The notes under the pieces were generated by a model that was not told the DNA's origin, did no database searches, and saw nothing but the letters and a program-made list of their open reading frames with translations. From an uncultured Faecalibacterium sp. (GTDB lineage Bacteria; Bacillota; Clostridia; Oscillospirales; Ruminococcaceae), in NCBI GenBank assembly GCA_934524985.1, contig CAKSYT010000001.1:302293-366292 (forward strand): a stretch of DNA of 64,000 nucleotides, given 5' to 3'. Of this stretch, positions 1 to 11,144 are shown piece by piece (positions within the stretch are counted from its first letter, which is position 1; the number at the start of each line of letters is the position of its first letter). A program made the position numbers and the translations under genes.

Positions 1-18
1 TTTCCGGGAGGAGAGCCT

Positions 19-1146
19 GTGACCGGGCAGACCAGCCTGTTCCCGCCGGAGCCTGCACCCGACCCGCTGCTGTGCTGGCTGTGGCTGTCGCAGGTGCTGG
101 GGCCTGCCAGTCTCCACGCCGGAAAGGTGCTGGACGCCTTTGGCGGCGCACAGGAGGCATGGGAGGCGCGGGAGACCGAGGAATTCCGGCAGGCAGCAGG
201 GGATACAGCTTTTAAGCGGGCAGCGCAGCTGGATGCAGAAAGCTTCCACACGCTGGTGATGCAGTGCGATGCCCTGCGGGTGCGCATCCTGCCTTTTGAC
301 GACCCGGACTACCCGCTGGCGTTTTCCCGCATCCCGGATATGCCGCTGGTGCTCTACTGCACCGGCAACCCCCGCTGGCTCAACGAGCCCGGGGCGGTGG
401 GCATCGTGGGCAGCCGCAAACCCACGGAATACGGCCTGAACGCGGCGGCAGATATTGGCGGGGAACTGGCAAAAAACGGAGCTATCATCGTCAGCGGTCT
501 GGCCGATGGGCTGGACAGCGCCGGACACCGGGCGGCGGTGAAGAACGACTGCCCCACCATCGCGGTGATGGGGGTCCCCATCGACCGCACCTACCCGGCA
601 GCCAATGCCGCCCTGCGGCAGCAAATCGAGCAAAAGGGCTGCGTCATCAGCGAGTACCCGCCCTGCGGCGAGGGCGTAGGCCCCAACGGCTTTTTGCAGC
701 GCAACCGGCTCATCGCGGCGCTTTCCTCTGCCGTACTGGTGGTGGAAGCGCGGGAAAAAAGCGGCACGATGTCCACCGTTGCCCACACCGAGCGCTACGG
801 CAAGCTGGTATACGCCGTGCCGGGGAGCATCTACTCCCCCAATTCGGCAGGCACGAACGGTCTGCTGCGGGACGGACGCGCCCGGGCAGTGGCCGGGGCC
901 GCCGACCTTCTGGCGGCGCTGGGCTTGCAGTCTCGGCAGGCCGCACCGGCGGCTGCAAAGCAGCCCGCACCCCTGAGCGACACCGAGCGCCGGGTGCTGG
1001 CGGGCATCGGGCCAAAACCCGTGGGCATCGAGGAACTGTGCGTGAGCACCGGCCTACCCATGTCCGCGCTGCTGGGCACCCTGATGAAGCTGGAACTCAC
1101 CGGCCGGGTGTACAAGCAGCCGGGGCAGCGGTATGTACTGCGGTAA
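19..1146 (+). CDS. dprA: DNA-processing protein DprA
   Basis: Loads RecA onto incoming single-stranded DNA during natural transformation (family knowledge). The Rossmann-like DprA/Smf core starts near residue 126 with VGIVGSRKP, followed by SGLADGLDSAGH and the RNR segment LQRNRLIAALS. The C-terminal ~60 residues form a winged-helix-like DprA_WH domain after a Pro/Ala linker. The usual G-I-D of the first core motif is G-L-D here. The GTG start is chosen because GGGAGGAG lies just upstream; only 18 bases precede it, so the 5' neighbour is unknown. It is followed by topA, the classical dprA-topA order. Length (375 aa) is normal. Confidence 0.95.
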   Translation: MTGQTSLFPPEPAPDPLLCWLWLSQVLGPASLHAGKVLDAFGGAQEAWEARETEEFRQAAGDTAFKRAAQLDAESFHTLVMQCDALRVRILPFDDPDYPLAFSRIPDMPLVLYCTGNPRWLNEPGAVGIVGSRKPTEYGLNAAADIGGELAKNGAIIVSGLADGLDSAGHRAAVKNDCPTIAVMGVPIDRTYPAANAALRQQIEQKGCVISEYPPCGEGVGPNGFLQRNRLIAALSSAVLVVEAREKSGTMSTVAHTERYGKLVYAVPGSIYSPNSAGTNGLLRDGRARAVAGAADLLAALGLQSRQAAPAAAKQPAPLSDTERRVLAGIGPKPVGIEELCVSTGLPMSALLGTLMKLELTGRVYKQPGQRYVLR

Positions 1147-1258
1147 AATTGTGGAATATTTCCGCTGGTAAAGCACACAACAGCTGTGGTACAATAATAT
1201 GAGCGAATGACCGTGCATCCCTTTGGGGGCACGTTGCAGATAGAGGAGAAAAGAAGAA

Positions 1259-3343
1259 ATGGCGAAACTGGTTATCGTGGAGTCGCCTGCAAAGGCGAAA
1301 ACCATCGGCAAATATCTGGGCGATGACTACGAAGTCACCGCCAGCATGGGTCATATCCGCGATCTGCCCGCATCTCAGCTGGGCATTGATGTGGAGCATG
1401 GCTATACCCCGCAATACATCAGCATCAAGGGCAAGGAAAAGCTCATCAAGGAGCTGAAGAGCAAGGCCAAACACGCCGACGGCGTGCTGCTGGCGACCGA
1501 CCCGGACCGCGAGGGCGAGGCCATCAGCTGGCATCTGGCCAACATTCTGGGTCTGGACCCCCACGAGCCCAACCGCGTCACCTTTGACGAGATCACCAAA
1601 AAGGGCGTGAAGGAGGGTATGTCCCACCCCCGCGCCATTGACGAGGATCTGTTCAACGCCCAGCAGGCACGCCGCGTGCTGGACCGTCTGGTGGGCTACA
1701 AGCTCAGCCCGTTTCTGTGGCGCAAGGTGCGCCGCGGTCTGTCCGCAGGCCGTGTGCAGAGCGTGGCAGTGCGGCTGATCGACGACCGGGAAAAGGAGAT
1801 CGAGAACTTCAAGCCCGATGAATACTGGAACGTGGACGCCACCCTGGGTGCCGGGCACAAGAGCTTTGTGGCACGGCTTGCCACGGACGCCAACGGCAAA
1901 AAGCTGCTGCCCAAAAGCGAAGCCGAGGCCCGCGCCATCGAAAAGGGCTTGGAGGGTGCAAGCTATGTGGTGAGCGAACTCAAGCGCGGCAAGCGTGCAA
2001 AGCAGCCCACCCCGGCCTTTATTACCAGTACCCTGCAGCAGGAGGCCTCCCGCCGTCTTGGCTTTACGGCCACCCGCACCATGCGCGCCGCCCAGACCCT
2101 GTACGAAGGCGTGGATATTGCCGGGCACGGCATGATGGGTCTGATCACCTATATGCGTACCGACAGTCTGCGCATCTCGGACGAGGCCGTGGCTGCCGCC
2201 AAGGAGTATATCGCCGGAGCCTACGGCGAGGCGTATATCTGCCCCTATAAGCGCACATGGAAAACTAAGAGCGCCACGGCAGCACAGGACGCCCACGAAG
2301 CCATCCGTCCCTCTGTGCCGTCCCTGACCCCGGACGAGGTGGACAAGAGCATCAGCGGCGACACCGCAAAGCTGTACCGCATGATCTGGAGCCGCTTTAT
2401 GGCCAGCCAGATGGCAGACTGCCAGCAGGACACCGTGTCGGTCACCGTCAGCGCGGCGGATTACCACTTCAAGGCCAGCGGCTACACCGTGACCTTTGAC
2501 GGCTTTACCGCCCTGTACGAGGAAGCCACCGACGAAAAGGAAAAGAAGGAGACCAACCTCCCCCCGCTGGAGCAGGGACAGGTGCTCAAGCTGCGGGAGC
2601 TGAAGAGCGAGCAGAAGTTCACCCAGCCGCCCGCCCGCTACACCGAAGCCACCCTCATCAAGGCGCTGGAAGAAAACGGCATCGGCCGTCCCTCCACCTA
2701 CGCACCCATCATCACCACCATCATCGACCGCGGCTATGTGGAGCGCGACCAGAAAAAGCTCAAGCCCACCCTGCTGGGCCGGGCTGTGGACGGGCTGATG
2801 CTGGAACAGTTCCCCCACATCGTGGACGTGGATTTCTCCGCACAGATGGAGAAAAATCTGGATAAGGTGGAAAGTGGCAAGGCCGACTGGCGCAAGACCG
2901 TGGACGACTTTTATCAGGGCTTTGAGGCCAGTTTGGAACAGGCCGAAAAGAACATGGAGGGCAAAAAGGTCAAGGTACCGGACGAGCCTTCCAGCGAGGT
3001 GTGCGACCTGTGCGGCCGCCCCATGGTCATCAAGGTGGGCAAGTACGGCAAGTTCCTTGCCTGCAGCGGCTTCCCGGAGTGCCGGGGCACCAAGCGTCTG
3101 GTCAAGGATACCGGCGGCATCTGCCCCAAGTGCGGCAAGGGACGTCTGCTGGAGCGCAAGAGCTCCAAGGGGCGCATCTACTACGGCTGCGAGTGCTACC
3201 CGGACTGCGATTTTATGACTTGGGATATGCCGGTGGCTACCAAGTGCGAAAAGTGCGGCAGCACCCTGTTCCGCAAGGGCGGCAAGCTGTACTGCGCCAA
3301 GGAAGGCTGCGGCTTTGAGATGCCGGTGCCCAAAAAGGATTAA
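1259..3343 (+). CDS. topA: DNA topoisomerase I (type IA)
   Basis: Relaxes negative supercoils by single-strand passage. An N-terminal Toprim domain opens with LVIVESPAKAKTI and carries DPDREGE at about residues 81-87. The active-site tyrosine is Y298 in GLITYMRTDS. The C-terminus has three zinc-ribbon repeats of the topA type (CDLCGRP...CSGFPEC; CPKCGKG...CECYPDC; CEKCGST...CAKEGC) and then a short basic tail. The ATG is preceded by GAGGAGAAAAG. The 694 aa length is typical of Firmicutes TopA. trmFO follows after 12 bases, an order common in Firmicutes, so the two are probably cotranscribed. Confidence 0.98.
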   Translation: MAKLVIVESPAKAKTIGKYLGDDYEVTASMGHIRDLPASQLGIDVEHGYTPQYISIKGKEKLIKELKSKAKHADGVLLATDPDREGEAISWHLANILGLDPHEPNRVTFDEITKKGVKEGMSHPRAIDEDLFNAQQARRVLDRLVGYKLSPFLWRKVRRGLSAGRVQSVAVRLIDDREKEIENFKPDEYWNVDATLGAGHKSFVARLATDANGKKLLPKSEAEARAIEKGLEGASYVVSELKRGKRAKQPTPAFITSTLQQEASRRLGFTATRTMRAAQTLYEGVDIAGHGMMGLITYMRTDSLRISDEAVAAAKEYIAGAYGEAYICPYKRTWKTKSATAAQDAHEAIRPSVPSLTPDEVDKSISGDTAKLYRMIWSRFMASQMADCQQDTVSVTVSAADYHFKASGYTVTFDGFTALYEEATDEKEKKETNLPPLEQGQVLKLRELKSEQKFTQPPARYTEATLIKALEENGIGRPSTYAPIITTIIDRGYVERDQKKLKPTLLGRAVDGLMLEQFPHIVDVDFSAQMEKNLDKVESGKADWRKTVDDFYQGFEASLEQAEKNMEGKKVKVPDEPSSEVCDLCGRPMVIKVGKYGKFLACSGFPECRGTKRLVKDTGGICPKCGKGRLLERKSSKGRIYYGCECYPDCDFMTWDMPVATKCEKCGSTLFRKGGKLYCAKEGCGFEMPVPKKD

Positions 3344-3355
3344 AGGAAAGACTAA

Positions 3356-4732
<1,377 letters not shown>

Positions 4733-4761
4733 GGCAAACCACCTGAAAGGAGAAAACAGGT

Positions 4762-5775
4762 ATGAAGATCATTGTGGACATGATGGGCGGCGACAACGCC
4801 CCGCTGGCTGTTCTGGAAGGCGCTGCACAGGCCGTCAAAGAGTACGGCGTGCAGCTCATCGGCGTGGGCAACGAGGCGCTGGTGCGCAAGACTGCCGCCG
4901 AGCACAACATTCCGCTGGACGGCATTGAACTGGTGAACTGCACCGAGACCATCGAGATGTGCGACGAGCCCGCCCGCGCCATCCGTCAGAAGAAGGATTC
5001 CTCCATCGTGGTGGGTCTGAATATGCTCAAGGAGGGCAAGGGCGATGCCTTTGTCTCTGCCGGCAGCACCGGTGCGCTGCACGTTGGCGCAAGCCTCATC
5101 GTGCGCACCCTGCGGGGCGTCAAGCGCCCGGCACTGGCTACCATGGTGCCCGCAAAGCAGCAGGCTTATCTGCTGCTGGACTGCGGTGCCAACGTGGAGT
5201 GCCGCCCGGAGATGCTGGCCGCCTTTGCGGTCATGGGCAGCTGCTATGTGAACAAGGTGGAGGGCCGCAAGAGCCCCAGCGTAGCGCTTGCCAACAATGG
5301 CACCGAGGAGAGCAAGGGCACCCCCGTGCTGCGGGACGCACACCAGCTGCTCAAGACCACCCCGGGCATCCACTTTGTGGGCAATATCGAGCCGCGTGAT
5401 GTGCCGAACGGTGAGGTGGACGTGGTGGTCTGTGACGGCTTTACCGGCAACGTCATCCTTAAGCTGACCGAGGGCGTGGCAAAAATGCTGCTGGGCATGT
5501 TGAAACAAATGTTCCTTGCAAACCTTGGCGGCAAGCTGGCGTATCTGCTGCTCAAGGGCGGCGTTACCAACCTGAAGCACCAGATGGACAGCGAGGAATA
5601 CGGCGGCGCACCCTTCCTTGGTGCAAAGCAGCCGGTCATCAAGGCACACGGCTCCTCTAAGGCCAAGGGCATCAAAAACGCCATCCGGCAGGCAAAGATC
5701 TGCGTGGAGAACGACCTGTGCGGCACCATGCAGTCCGCACTGGACGAGCTGGCCGCAGCACAGCCGAAGGAATAA
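4762..5775 (+). CDS. plsX: Phosphate acyltransferase PlsX
   Basis: Converts acyl-ACP and phosphate to acyl-phosphate, the substrate of PlsY, at the first step of phospholipid synthesis. The start KIIVDMMGGDNAP, the central STGAL and the segment CDGFTGNVILK are typical of PlsX, as is the 337 aa length. The start follows GAAAGGAGAAAACAGG. In many Firmicutes plsX leads a fab-acpP-rnc cluster; here no acpP is found before rnc, and a structured repeat fills the gap. Its partner plsY is in this window at 50,998. Confidence 0.97.
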   Translation: MKIIVDMMGGDNAPLAVLEGAAQAVKEYGVQLIGVGNEALVRKTAAEHNIPLDGIELVNCTETIEMCDEPARAIRQKKDSSIVVGLNMLKEGKGDAFVSAGSTGALHVGASLIVRTLRGVKRPALATMVPAKQQAYLLLDCGANVECRPEMLAAFAVMGSCYVNKVEGRKSPSVALANNGTEESKGTPVLRDAHQLLKTTPGIHFVGNIEPRDVPNGEVDVVVCDGFTGNVILKLTEGVAKMLLGMLKQMFLANLGGKLAYLLLKGGVTNLKHQMDSEEYGGAPFLGAKQPVIKAHGSSKAKGIKNAIRQAKICVENDLCGTMQSALDELAAAQPKE

Positions 5776-5908
5776 AACCCTCTCCGTCAGTGCCTTGCGG
5801 CACTGCCACCTCTCCCGAAGGGGAGAGGTTTGAGAGGTAGAAGATCAAAAAGCTCCCCCCTCGGGGGAGCTGGCGCGTAAGCGCCTGAGAGGGTTCAATT
5901 TTATTCAA
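5772..5908. repeat. Family B structured intergenic element between plsX and rnc
   Basis: A 137 bp segment whose ends are inverted: AATAAAACCCTCTC on the left and GAGAGGGTTCAATTTTATT on the right. Inside are four hairpins: GTGCC-TTGC-GGCAC, ACCTCTCCC-GAAG-GGGAGAGGT, AGCTCCCCC-CTC-GGGGGAGCT and GGCGC-GTAA-GCGCC. The AGCTCCCC hairpin and the GAGAGGGTT end recur at 15,337-15,477, which defines a family. The plsX stop codon lies within the left end. No open frame of note is present. It looks like a non-autonomous miniature element or an RNA-structured operon spacer. Confidence 0.7.
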
Positions 5909-5924
5909 GGGAGTAAAAACGACC

Positions 5925-6599
5925 ATGAGCCATCAGTTGGAAACTATCATCGGTTACAAATTCAAAAACCCGGAGCTGCTGGAGATCGCACTTACCCACA
6001 CCAGCTACGCCAACGAGAGCCGCACCCCGGTCAAGCACAACGAGCGGCTGGAGTTTCTGGGCGACAGCGTTTTGCAGATCGTATCCGCGGACTACCTGTT
6101 CCACGCCTACGCCGACCGCCCGGAGGGCGATCTGACCCGCATCCGCGCCAGCCTTGTCAGCGAGGGCGCACTGTTCCAGTTTGCGCAGGAGATCGGCCTT
6201 GGCGAGTATCTGCGCCTTGGCCGCGGCGAGGAGCGCTGCGGCGGCCGCACCCGCCCCAGCGTGGTGTCGGATGCTTTCGAGGCCGTGATTGCCGCTTTGT
6301 ATCTGGACGGCGGCATGGAGGTGGCGCGCAAGTTCATCCTGCCCTTCATCACCGAGGGCAAGCACGCCGAAGCGGACTACAAGACCCGTTTGCAGGAGAT
6401 CGTGCAGCAGAACCCGGAAGAGCGCCTGAGCTATGTGGTGGAAAGCGAGTCCGGCCCGGACCACGACAAGCATTTCGTGGTGGCGGTGCGCTTTAACTCC
6501 GACCGCGTGGCGCGGGGCGAGGGACGCAGCAAAAAAGCCGCCGAGCAGTGCGCCGCCAAGGAAGCGCTCAAGCTGCTGGGCGTGATAAAGGAAAAGTAA
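5925..6599 (+). CDS. rnc: Ribonuclease III
   Basis: Double-strand-specific endoribonuclease that processes rRNA precursors and structured mRNAs. The catalytic signature ERLEFLGDSVLQ is at about residues 40-51, and the second acidic patch is in VVSDAFEAVIAALYLDGG. A double-stranded RNA-binding domain occupies residues ~155-222 and ends in the typical SKKAAEQCAAKEAL. Length 224 aa is normal. The start follows AAGGGAG. The stop codon is directly followed by the smc ATG, so rnc-smc is a tight pair, as in most Firmicutes. Confidence 0.98.
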   Translation: MSHQLETIIGYKFKNPELLEIALTHTSYANESRTPVKHNERLEFLGDSVLQIVSADYLFHAYADRPEGDLTRIRASLVSEGALFQFAQEIGLGEYLRLGRGEERCGGRTRPSVVSDAFEAVIAALYLDGGMEVARKFILPFITEGKHAEADYKTRLQEIVQQNPEERLSYVVESESGPDHDKHFVVAVRFNSDRVARGEGRSKKAAEQCAAKEALKLLGVIKEK

Positions 6600-9500
6600 A
6601 TGGTATTCAAGGAACTGGAGATCCAGGGCTTTAAAAGTTTTCCCGATAAGGTAAAGATCAGCTTTGATACCGGCGTTACCGGCGTGGTGGGGCCCAACGG
6701 CTCCGGCAAGTCCAACCTTTCGGACGCAGTGCGCTGGGTGCTGGGCGAGACCAGCTCCCGCCAGCTGCGCGCCGCCGGCAAGATGGAGGACGTCATTTTC
6801 GGCGGCACCCGCAAGCGCAGCCCCATGGGCTTTGCGCAGGTGCGCCTGACGCTGGACAACGCCGCCCACACGCTGGACGTGGACGCGGACGAGGTGACCA
6901 TCGGCCGCAAATACTACCGCTCCGGCGACAGCGAGTACACCATCAACGGACAGGTATGCCGTCTGCGTGATGTATATGAGCTGCTGCTGGATACCGGCAT
7001 CGGCCGGGACGGCTATTCGGTCATCGGGCAGGGACGCATTGCGGAGATCGTGGCGGCAAAAAGCAGCGAGCGCCGCGAGATCTTTGAGGAAGCCTGCGGC
7101 ATTGCCAAGTACCGCTACCGCAAGACCGAGGCCGAGCGCCGTCTGGCTGCGGCGGGCGAGAACCTGGAGCGCCTGCGGGATATCCTTGGCGAGCTGGAAA
7201 GCCGGGTGGGCCCGCTGGAAAAAGAGAGCGCCAAGGCACAGAAGTTTCTGGAACTGAGCGCCCAGCGCAAAACGCTGGAAGTGACCCTGTGGACCGACGG
7301 GGTGCACCGTGCCCGGGAGGCCGTGCGCCAGCAGGTGCGGGACTACGAGACAGCCCAGACCGACTATGAGCGTTTTGACCGGGAGACCAAGGCCGCCGAG
7401 CAGGAGGCTGAGGAGATCCGTATGCAGGCACAGCAGCTGACGGTTGCTGTCGAGCGCCTGAATGGGGATATCCGCAGCATCACCCAGCAGATCAGCGGCT
7501 CCGAAAGCCGCATCGCCGTGCTGGAAAACGATATTCTGCGCAACGACGAGAGCGCGACTTCTTTGCAGCAGGAGATCGCCGCCGGGCAGCAGGACACCGC
7601 CGAAGCGGATGCCGCCTTGCAGCGCCACCGCGCCGTGGCAAAGACCATGGAGGCAGCGGGCGAAAAGCTGGCGGCAGAGATCGAGGCGCTGAACGCAGAG
7701 CTTGCCCGGCTGGCAGATGCCAGCACTGCCAGCGGTGCCCGCAAGGACAGTCTGCGGGCAGAGCTTGCCGACCGCACCGCAAAGCGCACCGAGGCACAGG
7801 TGGCACAGGCTGCCGCCGAAGCCGCCGGAGATACCGCCCGGCAGCGTCTGCCCGCGCTGGAACAGAGCGCCCGGGACGCCGCCGCACAGCTGGAAGAGAC
7901 AAAACAGGATCTGGCCGATACCGTAAAGTACCGCCAGACGCTGGAGGAAAACGAAAAGCAGCTGGGCAACATCCGCTCCGGTCTGGAGCTCAAGCTGCGC
8001 AGCCGCAAGGCCGCGCTGGACGAGGCCGATGCCGCCGAGCAGCGGCTTGGCAGGGAACTGGATGCCGCCCGGCAGCGCCTTTCGGTGCTGCGGGAGCTGG
8101 AAAAGAACATGGACGGCTACCAGAACTCGGTGCGCGCGGTCATGCGCGCCGCCGGGGCACGCCGTCTGCGGGGCGTTCTGGGGCCGGTATCCACCATCCT
8201 GAAAGTGGAGCCCGGGTGCGAGGTTGCCATCGAGACCGCGCTGGGCGGCGCGCTGCAGAACATCGTGGTGGAAAACGAAGCCGCCGCGAAGGCCGCTATC
8301 GCCCTGCTGCGCAACGACCATGCGGGCCGCGCTACCTTCCTGCCGCTGGATACCGTGCAGCCCGGCGCGTTCCGGGGACGGCTGTCTGGTACGGCACGGC
8401 TGGCCTCTGCGCTGGTGCAGGCCGACCCCCGGTACGAGAATATCGTCTCGAACCTGCTGGGGCGCATCATCGTGGTGGAGGATATCAACGAAGCCTCCCG
8501 CGTGGCGCGGGACAACGGCTACCACAACAAGGTGGTCACCATGGACGGACAGGTGATCAATGCAGGCGGCAGCTTTACCGGCGGCAGCGTGCAGCGCAGC
8601 GCCGGTCTGTTCACCCGCAAGCAGGAGATGGAGGAACTGCGCCTGAAGGCGGCAAAGCTGCAAAAGGACTGCATTGCTGCGCAGGAAAAGACCGACCAGT
8701 GCAAAGAGCAGGCGGATGCGCTGCAGGCGGAATTGACCGCCACCGCCAGCGAGCAGATCACCGCTGCCAACGACCGGGTGCGTGCCGAGGCGGAGCAGAA
8801 GCGGCTGGAAGCCGCCGCTGCCCAGCTGGAAACTGCCGTGCAGAACGCACAGCAGCAGATGGACGCTTTGCAGGCTGCTTTGAACGACAGCCGCGCCAAG
8901 GCCGATGCCGCTGCGTTGCAGCAGGCAGAGCTGACGGCGCAGATCGAGCAGCTGACCGCCGAGCTGAGCCGCATCGCAGAGGGCAGCGACAGTTTTCTGA
9001 CCCAGCAGAACCAGCTGGCGCAGGCGCTCAGCGCCAAGCGGCTGGAACAGGTGACCCGCCGCAAGGATGCAGAACTGGCCTACAGCCAGATCGCTGCGCT
9101 GGAACAGCGTGCAAAGGACGCCGCTGCCCGCCGCACCGCACTGGAAGAAAGCCTTGCCGCCCTTGCTGCCCGCAGCGAAGCCTGCCGCACCGAGATCGCG
9201 GCCATCCGCAAGGCCAAGACCGACAGCCAGACTGCCATTACCCAAAAGGAGCAGGCCATCCGCGAAGCCACTGAAAAGCGGCTTGCCTGCCAGCAGAAGG
9301 AAACGGAAGCACTGGCAAAAGCCCGCACTGCCTCCGACAGCCGCGAGGAGATGGGCCGGGAGATGGCACGCCTTGCCGAGCGCAAGGCTGCTGCCGAGAC
9401 CGAGTACGACCAGACCGTGGCAAAGCTGTGGGACGAGTACCAGCTCTCGGTCAGTCAGGCCGAGGAGCTGTGCGTGGAGTTCGACAGCCTGACCGCTTTG

Positions 9501-10157
9501 CGGGCACAGGTGGCAGACCTGCGCGGCAAGATCCGCGCCCTTGGCAGCGTGAATGTGAGCGCCATCGAGGAGTACAAGGAGGTCAAAGCCCGCTACGATG
9601 AACTGTCCCGTCAGGTGACTGACGTGGAGGAGAGCCGCAACGAGCTGAGCCGCATGATCGCAAAGCTTTCCGCCCAGATGCGGGAGATCTTCACCGACAG
9701 CTTCCGCGCCATCAACGAAAACTTCAGCCGCGTATTCACCGAGCTGTTCGGCGGCGGCGAAGCCAGCCTTGTGCTGGAGGACGAAAGCGATGTGCTGGCC
9801 TGCGGCATCGGCATCCGGGTAGCACCGCCGGGCAAGGTGATCAAGAATCTGGAAGCTCTTTCCGGCGGCGAGCAGGCGCTGGTGGCTATCAGCATCTACT
9901 TTGCCATCTTGGCGGTGAACCCCGCGCCCTTCTGTATTCTGGACGAGATCGAAGCCGCGTTGGACGATGCCAACGTGGTGCGGTTTGCCCAGTATCTGCG
10001 CCGCATCAGCGATAAGACCCAGTTCATCGTCATCACCCACCGCCGCGGCACCATGGAGGCCGCCAATGTGCTGTATGGCGTTACCATGCAGGAGGACGGC
10101 GTGTCCAAGCTGCTCAAGCTGGATCTGGAACAGGTTGACGCAACGCTGGTTTCCTGA
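6600..10157 (+). CDS. smc: Chromosome partition protein SMC
   Basis: Condensin ATPase that compacts and segregates the chromosome with ScpA/ScpB. The head carries a P-loop GPNGSGKS (residues ~31-38). Two long Ala/Glu/Gln-rich coiled coils flank a hinge (about residues 515-690, starting near GVLGPVSTILKVEPG). The C-terminal half head has the ABC signature LSGGEQALVAIS near residue 1087 and the Walker B stretch CILDEIEAALDD. At 1185 aa it is full length. It begins immediately after the rnc stop. The ribosome site must lie inside rnc (GATAAAGGAAAAG). ftsY follows after 35 bases. Confidence 0.98.
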   Translation: MVFKELEIQGFKSFPDKVKISFDTGVTGVVGPNGSGKSNLSDAVRWVLGETSSRQLRAAGKMEDVIFGGTRKRSPMGFAQVRLTLDNAAHTLDVDADEVTIGRKYYRSGDSEYTINGQVCRLRDVYELLLDTGIGRDGYSVIGQGRIAEIVAAKSSERREIFEEACGIAKYRYRKTEAERRLAAAGENLERLRDILGELESRVGPLEKESAKAQKFLELSAQRKTLEVTLWTDGVHRAREAVRQQVRDYETAQTDYERFDRETKAAEQEAEEIRMQAQQLTVAVERLNGDIRSITQQISGSESRIAVLENDILRNDESATSLQQEIAAGQQDTAEADAALQRHRAVAKTMEAAGEKLAAEIEALNAELARLADASTASGARKDSLRAELADRTAKRTEAQVAQAAAEAAGDTARQRLPALEQSARDAAAQLEETKQDLADTVKYRQTLEENEKQLGNIRSGLELKLRSRKAALDEADAAEQRLGRELDAARQRLSVLRELEKNMDGYQNSVRAVMRAAGARRLRGVLGPVSTILKVEPGCEVAIETALGGALQNIVVENEAAAKAAIALLRNDHAGRATFLPLDTVQPGAFRGRLSGTARLASALVQADPRYENIVSNLLGRIIVVEDINEASRVARDNGYHNKVVTMDGQVINAGGSFTGGSVQRSAGLFTRKQEMEELRLKAAKLQKDCIAAQEKTDQCKEQADALQAELTATASEQITAANDRVRAEAEQKRLEAAAAQLETAVQNAQQQMDALQAALNDSRAKADAAALQQAELTAQIEQLTAELSRIAEGSDSFLTQQNQLAQALSAKRLEQVTRRKDAELAYSQIAALEQRAKDAAARRTALEESLAALAARSEACRTEIAAIRKAKTDSQTAITQKEQAIREATEKRLACQQKETEALAKARTASDSREEMGREMARLAERKAAAETEYDQTVAKLWDEYQLSVSQAEELCVEFDSLTALRAQVADLRGKIRALGSVNVSAIEEYKEVKARYDELSRQVTDVEESRNELSRMIAKLSAQMREIFTDSFRAINENFSRVFTELFGGGEASLVLEDESDVLACGIGIRVAPPGKVIKNLEALSGGEQALVAISIYFAILAVNPAPFCILDEIEAALDDANVVRFAQYLRRISDKTQFIVITHRRGTMEAANVLYGVTMQEDGVSKLLKLDLEQVDATLVS

Positions 10158-10192
10158 TATAAAATAAACAGAAAATAGATAGGAGGACCACT

Positions 10193-11131
10193 ATGGCGTT
10201 CTTCGGATTTGGAAAAAAAGAAAAAGACAAGATGAAAACGGGTCTGGAAAAGACCCGCACCGGCTTCTGGGGCAGCATTATGAACACCCTGACCGGCAGC
10301 GTCATCGACGATGAGATGTACGATGAGCTGGAAGAGCAGCTGATCCTTGCCGACGTAGGCGGCGAGGTGGCGGTGCATCTGGTGGACAAGCTCCGCGACC
10401 GCGTGCGCGATAAGGGGCTCAAGACCGGTGAGCAGGCTGCAGATGCTCTGCGCGACATCATTGCCGAGGAGATGACCCCGGAAGCCGAGATGGCACTGGA
10501 CGGTAAGCCCGCCGTCATTCTGGTCATCGGCGTCAACGGTGTGGGCAAGACCACCAGCATTGCAAAGCTGGCCGATTACTACACCCGGCAGGGCAAGCGG
10601 GTCATGCTGGCCGCCGGCGATACCTTCCGTGCTGCCGCCAGCGAGCAGCTGGAGATCTGGGCAAGCCGCGCCGGTGTGCCCATCGTCAGTGCGGGCGAGG
10701 GCGCAGACCCCGCCGCCGTCATCTTTGATACGGTCAAGTCTGCCACCGCACGCGGCTATGACATGGTCATTGCGGACACCGCAGGCCGTCTGCACAACAA
10801 AGCGAACCTGATGGCAGAGCTTTCCAAGATCAGCCGCAGCGTCAAAAAGGCAAGCCCCGAAGCCAGCCTTGAGACCCTGCTGGTGCTGGATGCCATCACC
10901 GGGCAGAACGCCATCAGTCAGGCCAAGGAGTTCTGCAAGGCTGCCGATGCCACCGGCATCATCCTGACCAAGCTGGACGGCACCGCCAAGGGCGGCTGCG
11001 TCGTGGCGGTCAAGCAGCGTCTGGGTCTGCCGGTGCGCTTTATCGGCGTGGGCGAGGGCATCGACGACCTGCTGCCCTTCACCCCGGAGGGCTTTGTGGA
11101 AGAGCTGCTCCCCCGGGAATGGAAGCACTAA
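10193..11131 (+). CDS. ftsY: Signal recognition particle receptor FtsY
   Basis: SRP-receptor GTPase that docks ribosome-SRP complexes at the membrane. The NG domain carries [10 protein letters not shown] (residues ~113-122), DTAGRLHNK near 195 and [10 protein letters not shown] near 259. At 312 aa it has no long acidic A domain; only a short basic amphipathic start ([13 protein letters not shown]) precedes the N domain, as in other short FtsY proteins. The ribosome site is AGGAGG. The rnc-smc-ftsY order is conserved in Firmicutes. rdgB follows after 13 bases. Confidence 0.97.
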   Translation: MAFFGFGKKEKDKMKTGLEKTRTGFWGSIMNTLTGSVIDDEMYDELEEQLILADVGGEVAVHLVDKLRDRVRDKGLKTGEQAADALRDIIAEEMTPEAEMALDGKPAVILVIGVNGVGKTTSIAKLADYYTRQGKRVMLAAGDTFRAAASEQLEIWASRAGVPIVSAGEGADPAAVIFDTVKSATARGYDMVIADTAGRLHNKANLMAELSKISRSVKKASPEASLETLLVLDAITGQNAISQAKEFCKAADATGIILTKLDGTAKGGCVVAVKQRLGLPVRFIGVGEGIDDLLPFTPEGFVEELLPREWKH

Positions 11132-11144
11132 GGGGGCGCGGAAA

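Noticed and set aside
5901..10040. A 1379-codon open frame antisense to rnc and smc
   Set aside because: It mirrors the third-codon GC bias of smc; the product is low-complexity Leu/Ala/Gly/Gln with no domain, start signal or promoter. The same holds for antisense frames at 1,097-4,708, 15,474-17,831, 45,420-47,282, 48,230-49,594 and 49,597-51,315.
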